A DNA stretch of 64,000 nt from PALSA-894 sp963734185 (GTDB taxonomy: Bacteria > Pseudomonadota > Alphaproteobacteria > Rhizobiales > Xanthobacteraceae), in assembly GCA_963734185.1 (NCBI GenBank), contig CAVTGA010000002.1:248001-312000 (forward strand). The letters run 5' to 3'. Position 1 is the stretch's first letter, and the number at the start of each line of letters is the position of its first letter. The translations under genes were made by a program, and so were the position numbers. Below the pieces are notes generated by a model. That model had not been told where the DNA came from and searched no databases. It worked only from the letters and a program-made list of their open reading frames with translations. Positions 42,650-52,047 of this stretch are shown in pieces.

Positions 42650-43156
42650 ATGACCGAAGAAGCTCCCCCGTCATTAACACCGCCGCGCGCCGGCGTCCTC
42701 ATCGGGCTTTCGCTGCTGCTCGGAGTCGGGCTCTACGGAATCGTCGTCGCGCTCGGCCTCGGCCTATGGCGGCAGAATTCGCCGGGCGAGGGATTGTTTC
42801 CGTTCCTGATCGCCGTTGCGATGGTGACGTTCAGCGCGCTCGCGCTCACCGCCGCGTTGCGCGAACGCGCCCGCACCGCGCCATCCGCGGAGGTTGCCTT
42901 CGACCGCGCCAAGCTCCTGCGCGTCGGCGCCTACCTGCTGGCGCTTGTCTTCTATGCGGCGGCGATCGACGCCCTCGGCTTCATCGTCGCCACCGTGATC
43001 ACGGTCGCGTTCATCATGCGCTTCGCCGAGCGTTACTCTTGGAGCGCAACGCTCGCGCTCGCGGCCGGCACCGCAATCGGCTGCCAGATCCTGTTCGTGT
43101 CCTGGCTCGGCGCCATCCTGCCGACCGGTGCGCTGTGGGACCGTCTGTTCTATTGA
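42650..43156 (+). CDS. tctB: Tripartite tricarboxylate transporter small permease TctB
   Basis: 168 residues with four hydrophobic segments. VLIGLSLLLGVGLYGIVVALGLG is TM1 and NSPGEGLFPFLIAVAMV the conserved G-x-x-P/F region after it. ATG 42650 is preferred to GTG 42632, which lies inside the inverted repeat. Ten bases precede tctA. Confidence 0.9.
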   Translation: MTEEAPPSLTPPRAGVLIGLSLLLGVGLYGIVVALGLGLWRQNSPGEGLFPFLIAVAMVTFSALALTAALRERARTAPSAEVAFDRAKLLRVGAYLLALVFYAAAIDALGFIVATVITVAFIMRFAERYSWSATLALAAGTAIGCQILFVSWLGAILPTGALWDRLFY

Positions 43157-43166
43157 GGCCCTGGTG

Positions 43167-44672
43167 ATGGATCTGTTGCAGCACATTGCGCAAGGCTTCG
43201 CGACCGCGCTGACGCTCAACAATATCCTCTATTGCTTTGTCGGCGCGTTCGTCGGCACGGTGGTAGGCGTGCTGCCGGGTCTCGGTCCGGTCGCCACCAT
43301 CTCGCTACTGCTGCCGTTCAGCTTCACCATGGACGTGACCTCCGCCGTCATCCTGATGGCCGGCATCTTCTACGGCGCGCAGTACGGCGGCTCGATCACC
43401 GCGATCCTGGTGCGCATTCCGGGCGAGGCCTCCACCGTGGTGACCTGCCTCGACGGCTACGCCATGGCGCGCGCGGGCCGCGCCGGCGCGGCGCTCGGCA
43501 TCGCGGCGTTCGGCTCGTTCATCGCCGGCACCCTGGTGACCGCCGCGCTGTTCGTGGTTGGTCCGGCGCTGGCCGGGTTCGCGCTCGCGTTCGGCCCGGC
43601 CGAGTACACGGCGCTGGTCCTGCTCGGACTGCTGCTGGTGACGCAGCTCTCGTCCGGCTCGCAGGTCAAGGCGCTGCTGATGGTCGCGTTCGGGCTCTTG
43701 CTCTCCACGGTCGGCCGCGACCCGATCTACGGCACCGAACGCTTCACCTTCGGCATCTTCACCTTGTTCGACGGCCTCAACATCGCGCTGCTGGCCATGG
43801 GACTGTTCGGCGTTGCCGAACTGCTGGTGATGGCCGAAGGCGGCGCTGCCGCCGCCAAGCCGATCGCACAGCCCTCGCGCCTGCGCGAGCTGCTGCCCAA
43901 CGCCGCCGATTGGCGCGCGAGCTTCCTGCCGATCCTGCGCGGCACCGGCCTCGGCTTCTTCCTCGGCCTGCTGCCGGGCGGCGGCGCAACGCTCTCGTCG
44001 TTCTCCGCCTACGTGATCGAGCGCCGTCTCGCCAAGAATCCGCAGCGCTTCGGCCAGGGTGCGATCGAGGGCGTGGCCGGCCCGGAATCCGCCAACAACG
44101 CCGCCGCGCAGTCGTCGTTCGTGCCGCTGCTCTCGCTCGGCATCCCGGCCAATGCGGTGATGGGCGTGATCCTCGGCGCGCTGCTGATCCAGGGCATCAC
44201 GCCCGGCCCGACCCTGATCGCCAACCGCCCGGACCTGTTCTTCGGCGTGATCGCCTCGATGCTGGTCGGCAACCTGATGCTGATCGTGCTCAACGTGCCG
44301 CTGATCTCGATCTTCGTGCTGCTGCTGAGCGTGCCGGGCGCGATCCTGGCGCCGCTCATCATCGTGTTCTGCGTGGTCGGCGCCTACACGCTGAGCAACA
44401 GCGTCCCTGAAGTGATCATCATGATCGGCTTCGGCATCGTCGGCTACCTGATGCGCAAGGTCGATCTCGACCCGGCGCCGCTGGTGCTCGCCTTCGTGCT
44501 CGGCAACATCCTGGAGACCAACTTCCGCCAGGCCATCCTCGTGGGCCGCAACAGCCTCAGCCTGTTCTACACCCGGCCGATCGCGGCGTTCCTGCTGGTG
44601 TGCTGTGTCACGCTAATTGGCCTGCAGGTGTGGAAGGCGGTGGCGAAGCGGCAAAGCCGTAGCCCGGGTTGA
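43167..44672 (+). CDS. tctA: Tripartite tricarboxylate transporter permease TctA
   Basis: 501-residue polytopic protein. GVLPGLGPVATISLLLPF and GVAGPESANNAAAQSSFVPL are the two TctA signatures, and LLPGGGATLSSFSAYVIERR is the mid-protein block. It completes the TTT system with the receptor at 41482 and tctB. The last codons and the TGA stop come from the family E palindrome (44659-44753). Confidence 0.95.
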   Translation: MDLLQHIAQGFATALTLNNILYCFVGAFVGTVVGVLPGLGPVATISLLLPFSFTMDVTSAVILMAGIFYGAQYGGSITAILVRIPGEASTVVTCLDGYAMARAGRAGAALGIAAFGSFIAGTLVTAALFVVGPALAGFALAFGPAEYTALVLLGLLLVTQLSSGSQVKALLMVAFGLLLSTVGRDPIYGTERFTFGIFTLFDGLNIALLAMGLFGVAELLVMAEGGAAAAKPIAQPSRLRELLPNAADWRASFLPILRGTGLGFFLGLLPGGGATLSSFSAYVIERRLAKNPQRFGQGAIEGVAGPESANNAAAQSSFVPLLSLGIPANAVMGVILGALLIQGITPGPTLIANRPDLFFGVIASMLVGNLMLIVLNVPLISIFVLLLSVPGAILAPLIIVFCVVGAYTLSNSVPEVIIMIGFGIVGYLMRKVDLDPAPLVLAFVLGNILETNFRQAILVGRNSLSLFYTRPIAAFLLVCCVTLIGLQVWKAVAKRQSRSPG

Positions 44673-44753
44673 GCGCAGCGAAACCCGGGGCGGTCGTGCC
44701 GCGTGGCAAGAACCCCGGCTTTCGCTCGCGAAAGCCGGGCTACGGCTACGCCG
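44659..44753. repeat. Palindromic repeat, family E, between convergent genes
   Basis: GTAGCCCGGGTTGAGCGCAG with AAACCCGGGG opens it; CCCCGGCTTTCGC and AAAGCCGGGCTAC close it. The left arm contains the TGA stop of tctA and the right edge the TAG stop of the minus-strand dapA-family gene, so the element serves both 3' ends. Confidence 0.85.
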
Positions 44754-45642
44754 CGCGAGCCAGCTGCTCCATCGCGCGTTCGAGTCTTGCCGCCAGCGCA
44801 TCGCTCACCCCGGTCATCGGCAGCCGCACCTCGGGGCTGTCGATCAGGCCCGCCCGCCACAGCCAGTGCTTGATCGGTGCCGGGCTCGGCTCGGCGAACA
44901 AGAGCCGCGCGATGTCGACGAGACTGCGCCAGCGCGCGAGCGCCGCGGGGGAATCGCCGGCGAGCAGCGTGTTGCGCACCGCGGCGAACGCCTCCGTCTC
45001 CACATGCGCCGCCGCCAGGATGCCGCCGTCGGCGCCCTGCATCAGCGCGCCGTAGAACAGCGCATCCTCGCCGGTCAACACCGCGAAGCCGGGCGGTCTC
45101 GCGCGCGTGAGGTCGAACGACTGGTTCGGATCGGCGCAGCAGTCCTTCAGGCCGACGATGTTGGGACGGTCGGCGGCGAGCCGCAGCAGCGTGTCGTTCG
45201 CAAGGTTGACGCCGGTGCGGTACGGGATGTTGTAGACCAGGATCGGGCGCGCCGTCGCGCCGGCGAGCGCCGCGAAGTGACGATAGAGGCCCTCCTGCGC
45301 GGGGCGCGTGTAATACGGGCACGCGATCAGGTAGCCGTCGATGCTCCACGGCGCGGTGCGCTGCAGCGCCTTGGCGACCTTGCGGGTGTCGCTGCCCGAA
45401 AGCCCGAGAAAGACCGGAATGCGCCCATGCACTTCGCCGGCCACGATGCGGACGAGCCGCTCCAGCTCGTCGTCGTCGTCGAGGGTGAGCCCCTCGCCGG
45501 TCGTGGCCGCGAGGATCAAGCCGTCGATGGGTCGATTGAGATAGTGCCGCACGAGCCGCGTGAGCGAGCGCTCGTCGAGTTCGCCGTCGCGGAACGGCGT
45601 GACCAGCGGCAGCCAAAGCCCCTGAATGCCTGAACCGTTCAT
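44746..45642 (-). CDS. dapA: Dihydrodipicolinate synthase (DapA) family protein
   Basis: 298-residue class I aldolase TIM barrel. AATTGEGLTL holds the paired threonines, VYNIPYRTGVNL the tyrosine-arginine motif and VGLKDCCADP the Schiff-base lysine. True DapA condenses pyruvate with aspartate semialdehyde in lysine synthesis, but the sequence is divergent and relatives include sugar-acid and hydroxyproline aldolases, so the symbol is tentative. AGGAG precedes the ATG. Upstream on the same strand is a leader with a terminator hairpin (45678-45710). Confidence 0.85.
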   Translation of the reverse strand: MNGSGIQGLWLPLVTPFRDGELDERSLTRLVRHYLNRPIDGLILAATTGEGLTLDDDDELERLVRIVAGEVHGRIPVFLGLSGSDTRKVAKALQRTAPWSIDGYLIACPYYTRPAQEGLYRHFAALAGATARPILVYNIPYRTGVNLANDTLLRLAADRPNIVGLKDCCADPNQSFDLTRARPPGFAVLTGEDALFYGALMQGADGGILAAAHVETEAFAAVRNTLLAGDSPAALARWRSLVDIARLLFAEPSPAPIKHWLWRAGLIDSPEVRLPMTGVSDALAARLERAMEQLARAA

Positions 45643-45677
45643 GTCCTGCTCCTGTTCAAGAGCCAGAACGAGCGGGC

Positions 45678-45710
45678 AACAAAAAAACCCCGTCCGAACC
45701 GGCGGGGTTT
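45678..45710 (-). terminator. Rho-independent terminator / attenuator in the dapA-family leader
   Basis: On the minus strand: AAACCCCG, CCGGTTCGGA, CGGGGTTT, then TTTTGTT. An eight-base stem extended by three more pairs, followed by a run of seven T. It lies about 36 bases upstream of the dapA-family ATG, inside its leader, so it would stop the transcript before the gene unless prevented. Confidence 0.7.
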
Positions 45711-45737
45711 CCCGAGATGTTGCGTGAGTGCTGAGCG

Positions 45738-45809
45738 CTAACGGCCGGACGCAAATCCGTGGTCCCCGATGGGCGGGGATTTTTTCGACGAAGCGGCGGC
45801 GTTGCGCAT
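45738..45809 (-). CDS. Possible leader peptide of the dapA-family gene
   Basis: A 23-codon frame, MRNAAASSKKSPP...ASGR, ending just before the terminator. Two lysine codons (AAA AAA) sit directly ahead of the first arm of hairpin 45763-45779. Ribosome stalling there could favour an alternative pairing that releases the terminator. An in-frame ATG ten codons upstream could also start it. This is inference from the arrangement; no ribosome-binding site is convincing. Confidence 0.35.
   Translation of the reverse strand: MRNAAASSKKSPPIGDHGFASGR
45763..45785 (+). terminator. Second hairpin with T-tract, plus-strand orientation
   Basis: TCCCCG-ATGGG-CGGGGA followed by TTTTTT on the plus strand. 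Read on the minus strand it is the upstream hairpin of the dapA-family leader, and its CGGGG arm can pair with the CCCCG arm of the terminator at 45686-45710. It could also act as a plus-strand terminator shielding leuC from antisense transcription. Confidence 0.5.
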
Positions 45810-45868
45810 GTGCCGATCATCGAAGGAGTCGCACGTCATGTCAACGCGCCGCCACCGGACACACAAGC

Positions 45869-45990
45869 CCTCATCCTGAGGAGCATCGCGACGCGATGCG
45901 TCTCGAAGGATGGCCGCAGGCGCCAGCACTCGTGGCCATGGTTCGAGACGCCCGCCTGTGCTTCGCGCCGGCGGGCTCCTCACCATGAGG
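45869..45990. repeat. Palindromic repeat, family C
   Basis: CCTCATCCTGAGGAGCATCG to GGGCTCCTCACCATGAGG with internal TCTCGAAGGATGG / CCATGGTTCGAGA. It makes up much of the 407-base gap 45643-46049 upstream of leuC; the rest is the dapA-family leader. Confidence 0.8.
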
Positions 45991-46049
45991 GTGGAGTTTT
46001 CGGCGCGCACCGCATAGACAAGCCGACACAGGAGACCGAGGCAAAGCCG

Positions 46050-47450
46050 ATGGCACAGACCCTGTTCGACAAGATCTGGGCGCAGCACGTCGTCACCGAG
46101 CTTCCCGGCGGCGTCGCGCTCATCCACGTCGACCGCAACCTGCTGCACGATCTCGAAGCCGGCCCTTCGCTCGCGCGCCTGACCGCGCGCGGCCTGAACG
46201 TGCACGATCCCGATTTGACCTTCGCCACGCCCGACCATGCCATCTCGAGCGCCGCCGACCGCACCACCGACACCAATCCGCAGGGCGGGAAGCTGCTACG
46301 CGAGATGCGCCGCCGCACCCACGCGGCCGGCATCCGCCTGTTCGACGTCGGCGAAGTCGGCCAGGGCATCCTGCACGTGATGGGCCCGGAGCTCGGCCTC
46401 ACCCTGCCGGGCGCCACCATCATCTGCCCCGACAGCCACACCTGCACCCATGGGGGCCTCGGCGCACTCGCGTTCGGCGTCGGATCGAGCGAAGTCACCC
46501 ACGTGCTCGCGACGCAGACGATCCGGCAGAAGAAGCCGAAGCGCCTGCGCATCCGCTACGAGGGTTCCCTCGGCGCTCACGTCACCGCCAAGGACATGAT
46601 CCTCGCCACCATCGGCCGCGTCGGCACCGCGGGCGGCCAAGGCTGCGCGGTCGAATACGCCGGCTCCGCCATCCGCGCGCTCGGCGTCGAGGGCCGGCTC
46701 ACCATCTGCAATCTCTCGATCGAACTCGGCGCCAAGATCGGCATGGTGGCGCCGGACGACACGACTTATCGATACGTCGCCGGCCGCGAGTTCGCGCCCA
46801 AGGGCGCGCTGTTCGACCGCGCGGTGGCGCATTGGCGCACCTTGCCGAGCGACGACGACGCGGCGTTCGACATCGAGCACGACATCGCGGTCGCCGAAAT
46901 CGCGCCGCAGATCACCTGGGGCACCAGCCCGCAGGATGTCATCGCGGTGACCGGCCGCATCCCCGATCCGGCGCGCGAGAGCGACCCGGCGCGGCGCGAC
47001 AGCATCGCGGCGGCGCTGTCCTACATGGGGCTTGCTCCCGGCGAGCGAATCGAAGGCACCCCGGTCGACTGGGTGTTCATCGGCTCGTGCACCAACGGCC
47101 GGCTGCCCGACCTGCGCGCGGCCGCTGCCGTCGCGCGCGGCCGCAAGGTCGCGGCAGGCGTCAAGGCCTGGGTGGTGCCCGGCTCGGAAGCGACCAAGCG
47201 CGCAGCCGAGCGCGAAGGGCTCGACCGCGTGTTCCGCGACGCCGGCTTCGAATGGCGCGCGCCCGGCTGCTCCATGTGCGTCGCCGCCAACGGCGAGACG
47301 GTGGCGCCGGGCGAGCGCTCGGTGTCGACCACCAACCGCAACTTCGTCGGCCGCCAGGGGCCGGGCGCGCGCACGCATCTGGCGAGCCCAGCCATGGCTG
47401 CCGCCGCTGCCGTCACGGGGACGATCGCAGACGTGCGCAAGCTCGCGTGA
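46050..47450 (+). CDS. leuC: 3-isopropylmalate dehydratase large subunit
   Basis: 466 residues, normal for LeuC. TLFDKIWAQHVV opens it; CPDSHTCTHGGLGALAFGVG, FIGSCTNGRLPDLRAAA and APGCSMCVAANGE provide the three cysteines of the catalytic 4Fe-4S cluster. With the small subunit it isomerises 2- to 3-isopropylmalate in leucine synthesis. The stop overlaps a GTG of the next frame. Because the surroundings are catabolic and the next gene is a leuD-leuB fusion, this may be a second leu set or one working on a related malate; sequence alone does not decide. Confidence 0.94.
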   Translation: MAQTLFDKIWAQHVVTELPGGVALIHVDRNLLHDLEAGPSLARLTARGLNVHDPDLTFATPDHAISSAADRTTDTNPQGGKLLREMRRRTHAAGIRLFDVGEVGQGILHVMGPELGLTLPGATIICPDSHTCTHGGLGALAFGVGSSEVTHVLATQTIRQKKPKRLRIRYEGSLGAHVTAKDMILATIGRVGTAGGQGCAVEYAGSAIRALGVEGRLTICNLSIELGAKIGMVAPDDTTYRYVAGREFAPKGALFDRAVAHWRTLPSDDDAAFDIEHDIAVAEIAPQITWGTSPQDVIAVTGRIPDPARESDPARRDSIAAALSYMGLAPGERIEGTPVDWVFIGSCTNGRLPDLRAAAAVARGRKVAAGVKAWVVPGSEATKRAAEREGLDRVFRDAGFEWRAPGCSMCVAANGETVAPGERSVSTTNRNFVGRQGPGARTHLASPAMAAAAAVTGTIADVRKLA

Positions 47451-47455
47451 CCACC

Positions 47456-49177
<1,722 letters not shown>

Positions 49178-49228
49178 ATTAAGACGCGCACTTCAAAGTG
49201 TCGTATTTAGAATAGGTTGATGCCGTAA

Positions 49229-49258
49229 CCGGGATACGACCTTGCGTATCCGGGATAC
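49229..49258. promoter_or_regulatory. Candidate operator upstream of the AbiEii-type cassette
   Basis: CCGGGATAC occurs twice (49229-49237 and 49250-49258), and GGATACG (49232-49238) is inverted as CGTATCC (49245-49251). Overlapping direct and inverted repeats 38 bases before the first gene suggest autoregulation of the cassette. Confidence 0.4.
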
Positions 49259-49295
49259 AGCTGTTATCTGTGCGTGGCGAGGAAGATATGTCCCC

Positions 49296-49637
49296 ATGAC
49301 CGCCCGCCATCGCGTGAAGAGGTATCGCAGCGAAGGCGGCGCCGCGGACCTCGTTCGGGTCGAGGTGCTGGTACCGCCGGCGGCGCGTAATCAGATCCTC
49401 GCCATGGCGTCCCGGCTGCGCGCGGACCATCGCGCCAACAAGGAGCTCAGACGGCTCTATGACGATGCGCTGAGGCTTTACGGGGCGCGCATCCTCGACA
49501 ATGTCGACCTTGACCGGCTTGCCGACCTGCGATCGCGCGCTGCGGTGGCGGCCCGCGCCATGATCGACCGCGGCGACGCCCGCGCCTTCGCCATGGGCCG
49601 GCGGATGCTCGATCGCGTCGATGCAATGGCAGACTGA
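49296..49637 (+). CDS. Hypothetical protein, probable partner of the AbiEii-type toxin
   Basis: 113 residues from ATG 49296, with GAGGAAG upstream. Starts TARHRVKRYRSEGGAADLVR, then VEVLVPPAARNQILAMASRL and arginine-rich helices. The size, basic and helical character, and a 17-base overlap with the nucleotidyltransferase gene suggest an antitoxin or DNA-binding partner; the segment RVEVLVPPAARNQIL resembles the ribbon-helix-helix-like proteins seen before such toxins. No firm family assignment. Confidence 0.65.
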   Translation: MTARHRVKRYRSEGGAADLVRVEVLVPPAARNQILAMASRLRADHRANKELRRLYDDALRLYGARILDNVDLDRLADLRSRAAVAARAMIDRGDARAFAMGRRMLDRVDAMAD

Positions 49638-50472
49638 CGAGCTCGCAACGATGGCGCTGACGCAACTCCAGAGCGGCATCCTTCGCCGCCTCGCCAAGAA
49701 CCGCTCGGAAACGAGCTATCTGGCCGGCGGCACGATCCTCAACAAGGACTGGCCGAGACGCTCCGACGACATCGATATCTTCCACGACAGCGACGAGGAC
49801 GTGACCGGCGCCGCGAACACGGACATCGCCGTCCTCGAGTCCGCAGGATACAAGGTCCACAGAGACTTCATGGTCTACGGAAGTGTCGACGCGACAGTTT
49901 CCGACGCAACATCGTCCACCATCATCCAGTGGTTCGCCGAGACGAAGCGTCGCTTCTTTCCCCTGGTCCGAGACGACGAGTGGGGCGCCCGCTTGCACCA
50001 GGCGGATCTCGCCGTGAACAAGGTGCTCGCCGCCTCCGGGCGTTCGAAAGCGCGCGACATCGCCGACCTGGTCGCCATCGGGCACAACTATTGTCCGCTT
50101 GGCCCGCTCGTGCTCGCCGCGGCCGGCAAGCCGCCCAACTTTTCGCCGCGGCGGACCCTCGACGAGATCCGCCGCCACGCTCTCTCGATTCCGGCGGAGG
50201 AATTCGCCGCCGTGAAGGGCCTGCCTGCGGAATGGACGACCGCGTTCATCCGCGATGAGGTGCTCCGCCTGCTGGAACTGGCCGACACATGCATCATGAG
50301 TGCCTCGCCCGATCTCGTCGGCGTTCTCGCGGTGAACAACGACGCCGTCCCGATCGAAGTGTCGGACGCAAAGCGCGGCGACGCCATCCTGAGAAAGGCA
50401 ACAGAGGAGCCGGAAGTGATGCCGGCTCCGGCGCAATTCAACGCGGTCGGGTGGAATTCCGACCATTCGTAG
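49621..50472 (+). CDS. Nucleotidyltransferase, AbiEii/AbiGii toxin family
   Basis: 283 residues. SYLAGGTILNKDWPRRSDDIDIF is the polymerase-beta-type nucleotidyltransferase motif (GG...DxD), with a later aspartate-bearing strand SVDATVSDATS and QADLAVNKVLAASGRSKARDIADL, the helix conserved in AbiEii toxins that transfer nucleotides to tRNA. Probably the toxin of a two-gene system with the upstream protein. The gene is inserted between two copies of the leuB 3' end. ATG 49621 lies inside the upstream gene; an internal ATG at 49651 is also possible. Confidence 0.82.
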   Translation: MQWQTDELATMALTQLQSGILRRLAKNRSETSYLAGGTILNKDWPRRSDDIDIFHDSDEDVTGAANTDIAVLESAGYKVHRDFMVYGSVDATVSDATSSTIIQWFAETKRRFFPLVRDDEWGARLHQADLAVNKVLAASGRSKARDIADLVAIGHNYCPLGPLVLAAAGKPPNFSPRRTLDEIRRHALSIPAEEFAAVKGLPAEWTTAFIRDEVLRLLELADTCIMSASPDLVGVLAVNNDAVPIEVSDAKRGDAILRKATEEPEVMPAPAQFNAVGWNSDHS

Positions 50473-50481
50473 ATTGAAGCG

Positions 50482-50539
50482 CGCTCGACACAGGCGATCG
50501 GCGATGCGGTGCTGGCGGCGTTGGAGCGAGGGGTGAATT
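50482..50539 (+). repeat. leuB 3' end, copy 2 (remnant)
   Basis: GCTCGACACAGGCGATCGGC then GATGCGGTGCTGGCGGCGTT and GGGGTGAATT. In frame it reads STQAIGDAVLAALERGVN and stop, a LeuB tail related to but not identical with copy 1. No LeuB body precedes it. Confidence 0.75.
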
Positions 50540-50542
50540 GAC

Positions 50543-50650
50543 GTAGCCCGCATGGAGCGCAGCGGAATGCGGGATTCTTGCAGCACGAGAGAGCAGTCCC
50601 GGATTGCGCCATAGCGCGCCGAAGACGCGCTATGGCTCCATCCGGGCTAC
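50543..50650. repeat. Palindromic repeat, family E
   Basis: GTAGCCCGCATGGAGCGCAG to GGCTCCATCCGGGCTAC, with an inner CGGATTGCGCCATAGCGC / GCGCTATGGCTCC hairpin. The right edge supplies the TAG stop of the minus-strand YjbR gene. Confidence 0.8.
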
Positions 50651-51012
50651 GGCTTTCCGGCATCGTAAGCCTTCAACAGACGCTTGGGCGCCTGCGCCCG
50701 CCACACGCGAACGAGATTGTGCCTGACCCAGTCGAGATCGAGCTTTTCCGGGCGCACCAGGATGAGCGGATGACTCTTGTAGTGTGGAGTGACGAAGAAT
50801 GTGTCCGGCTCGGCTTCGAGGAGAATCTCACGTTCCTCGAACGGTACCTTGAAGACCGGCGCGTCCTCGGACGGGCTCCACCACACCCACAGCTTGCCGT
50901 GCGCCTTCAAGTTCGGCTGGCCCCAGGAGACCGCCTCCGCGACGCCAGGCAAACCGAGGCCCAGCGCGAGCTGCTTCAGCCGGTTCCAATCAACTCGGCG
51001 TTTTCTGTGCAT
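50647..51012 (-). CDS. MmcQ/YjbR family DNA-binding-like protein
   Basis: 121 residues from ATG 51012. GVAEAVSWGQPNLKAHGKLWVWW and FFVTPHYKSHPLILVRPEKLDLDWVRHNLVRVWR are the YjbR pattern (double-wing-like fold). Family members are small, widespread and functionally unclear; some are named MmcQ. A longer frame to 51144 runs into the neighbouring repeat and is rejected. The stop codon lies in a palindromic repeat. Confidence 0.88.
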   Translation of the reverse strand: MHRKRRVDWNRLKQLALGLGLPGVAEAVSWGQPNLKAHGKLWVWWSPSEDAPVFKVPFEEREILLEAEPDTFFVTPHYKSHPLILVRPEKLDLDWVRHNLVRVWRAQAPKRLLKAYDAGKP

Positions 51013-51051
51013 ACGCGATGGGCCTTCATCGGCGACGATAGGTGAGGTGCA

Positions 51052-51252
51052 CTGAAAGTCCCACAGCCCCCTCCCCCCTTGTGGGGGAGGTCGACCCGCC
51101 GGAGCGTCAGCGAAGGCGGGGCGGGAGGGGGTCTTCCTTTCCACGCAGTCTTTCTATGCCACAAGATTTTCTGTGCCTGCGGCGAGTCCCCCTCCGGCTC
51201 GCTTCGCTCGCCACCTCCCCCACAAGGGGGGAGGGGGCTGTGGCGCTGTCAG
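51052..51252. repeat. Large inverted repeat, family B
   Basis: CTGAAAGTCCCACAGCCCCC TCCCCCCTTGTGGGGGAGG opens; CCTCCCCCACAAGGGGGGAG GGGGCTGTGGCGCTGTCAG closes. Same element as 42456-42642. It fills the 285-base gap between the YjbR gene and the membrane-protein gene. Confidence 0.85.
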
Positions 51253-51297
51253 CGCTAATGCGAAGCGAGCCACAGGCCCGACGTGAATCGCTGCCGG

Positions 51298-51906
51298 CTA
51301 CGGCTCCCGCGCCCACGCCGGGATCGGCTGCCCGCGCACCCACGGCTCGCGCCGCCACGGCACGATGACGAGGCGCAGGAGTTTGAGCGTCGGCAGCACG
51401 ATGACGAAGAAGCCGGCACCCAGGATGAAGCCGATCCATGCGGCCTTGGGATCGAGGGCAAGGCCCTTGCGGAACGCCCACAGCAGGAAAATGGCCTCGA
51501 TGGTGTAGAGCACCGTCGACGACAGTCCCGGGTTCGGACGATAGCCGAGACCATACAGGCCCCAATGCGACACCACGTTATCCGCGACGCGCGCTCCGAT
51601 CACGGCGCCGAGCGCGCCGATCCCCCAAGCCAGCGGGATCGGTCCGACGATCGGCAGCCAGCCGGCAATGGCCATCAGGCCCACCGCCCATTGCAGGATG
51701 CACAGGCCCAAGGTGAACGACAGAAAGCCCAGCGCATCGGGAAGGCGCAGGCCGACCACGGCGCCGAAGACGCACCAGAGCGGCACCGCCTCGCCTTTCC
51801 ATTCCTGCCAGATGTGAATGAGCGTGAACGCCCAGTTGACTCCGAGGATCAACAGCAGCGCGAAGCTGGATTCGAAAATCGAAACTTGACTGAGATAGCT
51901 GGTCAT
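51298..51906 (-). CDS. Integral membrane protein of unknown function
   Basis: 202 residues with five to six hydrophobic segments: FALLLILGVNWAFTLIHIW, LWCVFGAVVGLRLP, LSFTLGLCILQWAVGLMAI, LAWGIGALGAVIGARVA, TVLYTIEAIFLLWAF and WIGFILGAGFFVIVLPTLKL. The C-terminus is basic (VIVPWRREPWVRGQ) and probably cytoplasmic. Conserved-looking polar residues include HIWQEWKGE and GYRPNPGLSST. I do not recognise a family. Confidence 0.75.
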   Translation of the reverse strand: MTSYLSQVSIFESSFALLLILGVNWAFTLIHIWQEWKGEAVPLWCVFGAVVGLRLPDALGFLSFTLGLCILQWAVGLMAIAGWLPIVGPIPLAWGIGALGAVIGARVADNVVSHWGLYGLGYRPNPGLSSTVLYTIEAIFLLWAFRKGLALDPKAAWIGFILGAGFFVIVLPTLKLLRLVIVPWRREPWVRGQPIPAWAREP

Positions 51907-52047
51907 CGAGGTCGCCTCCCCGATCGAAACCTAGCACAATCGCTGACTGTCAACTATCCGCCCGGCCAGCGGGCGTCCTGAAAGCGAGATGGCCGGGCTC
52001 ACGCCCGACCATCCGCAGCAGGTGTCGCGATCTTGCGATGACGCGCC

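Noticed and set aside
45640..46049. Leucine attenuator for leuC on the plus strand
   Set aside because: A plus-strand hairpin with T-tract exists at 45763-45785, but no leader frame rich in leucine codons precedes it, and it would have to be transcribed from within the dapA-family gene.
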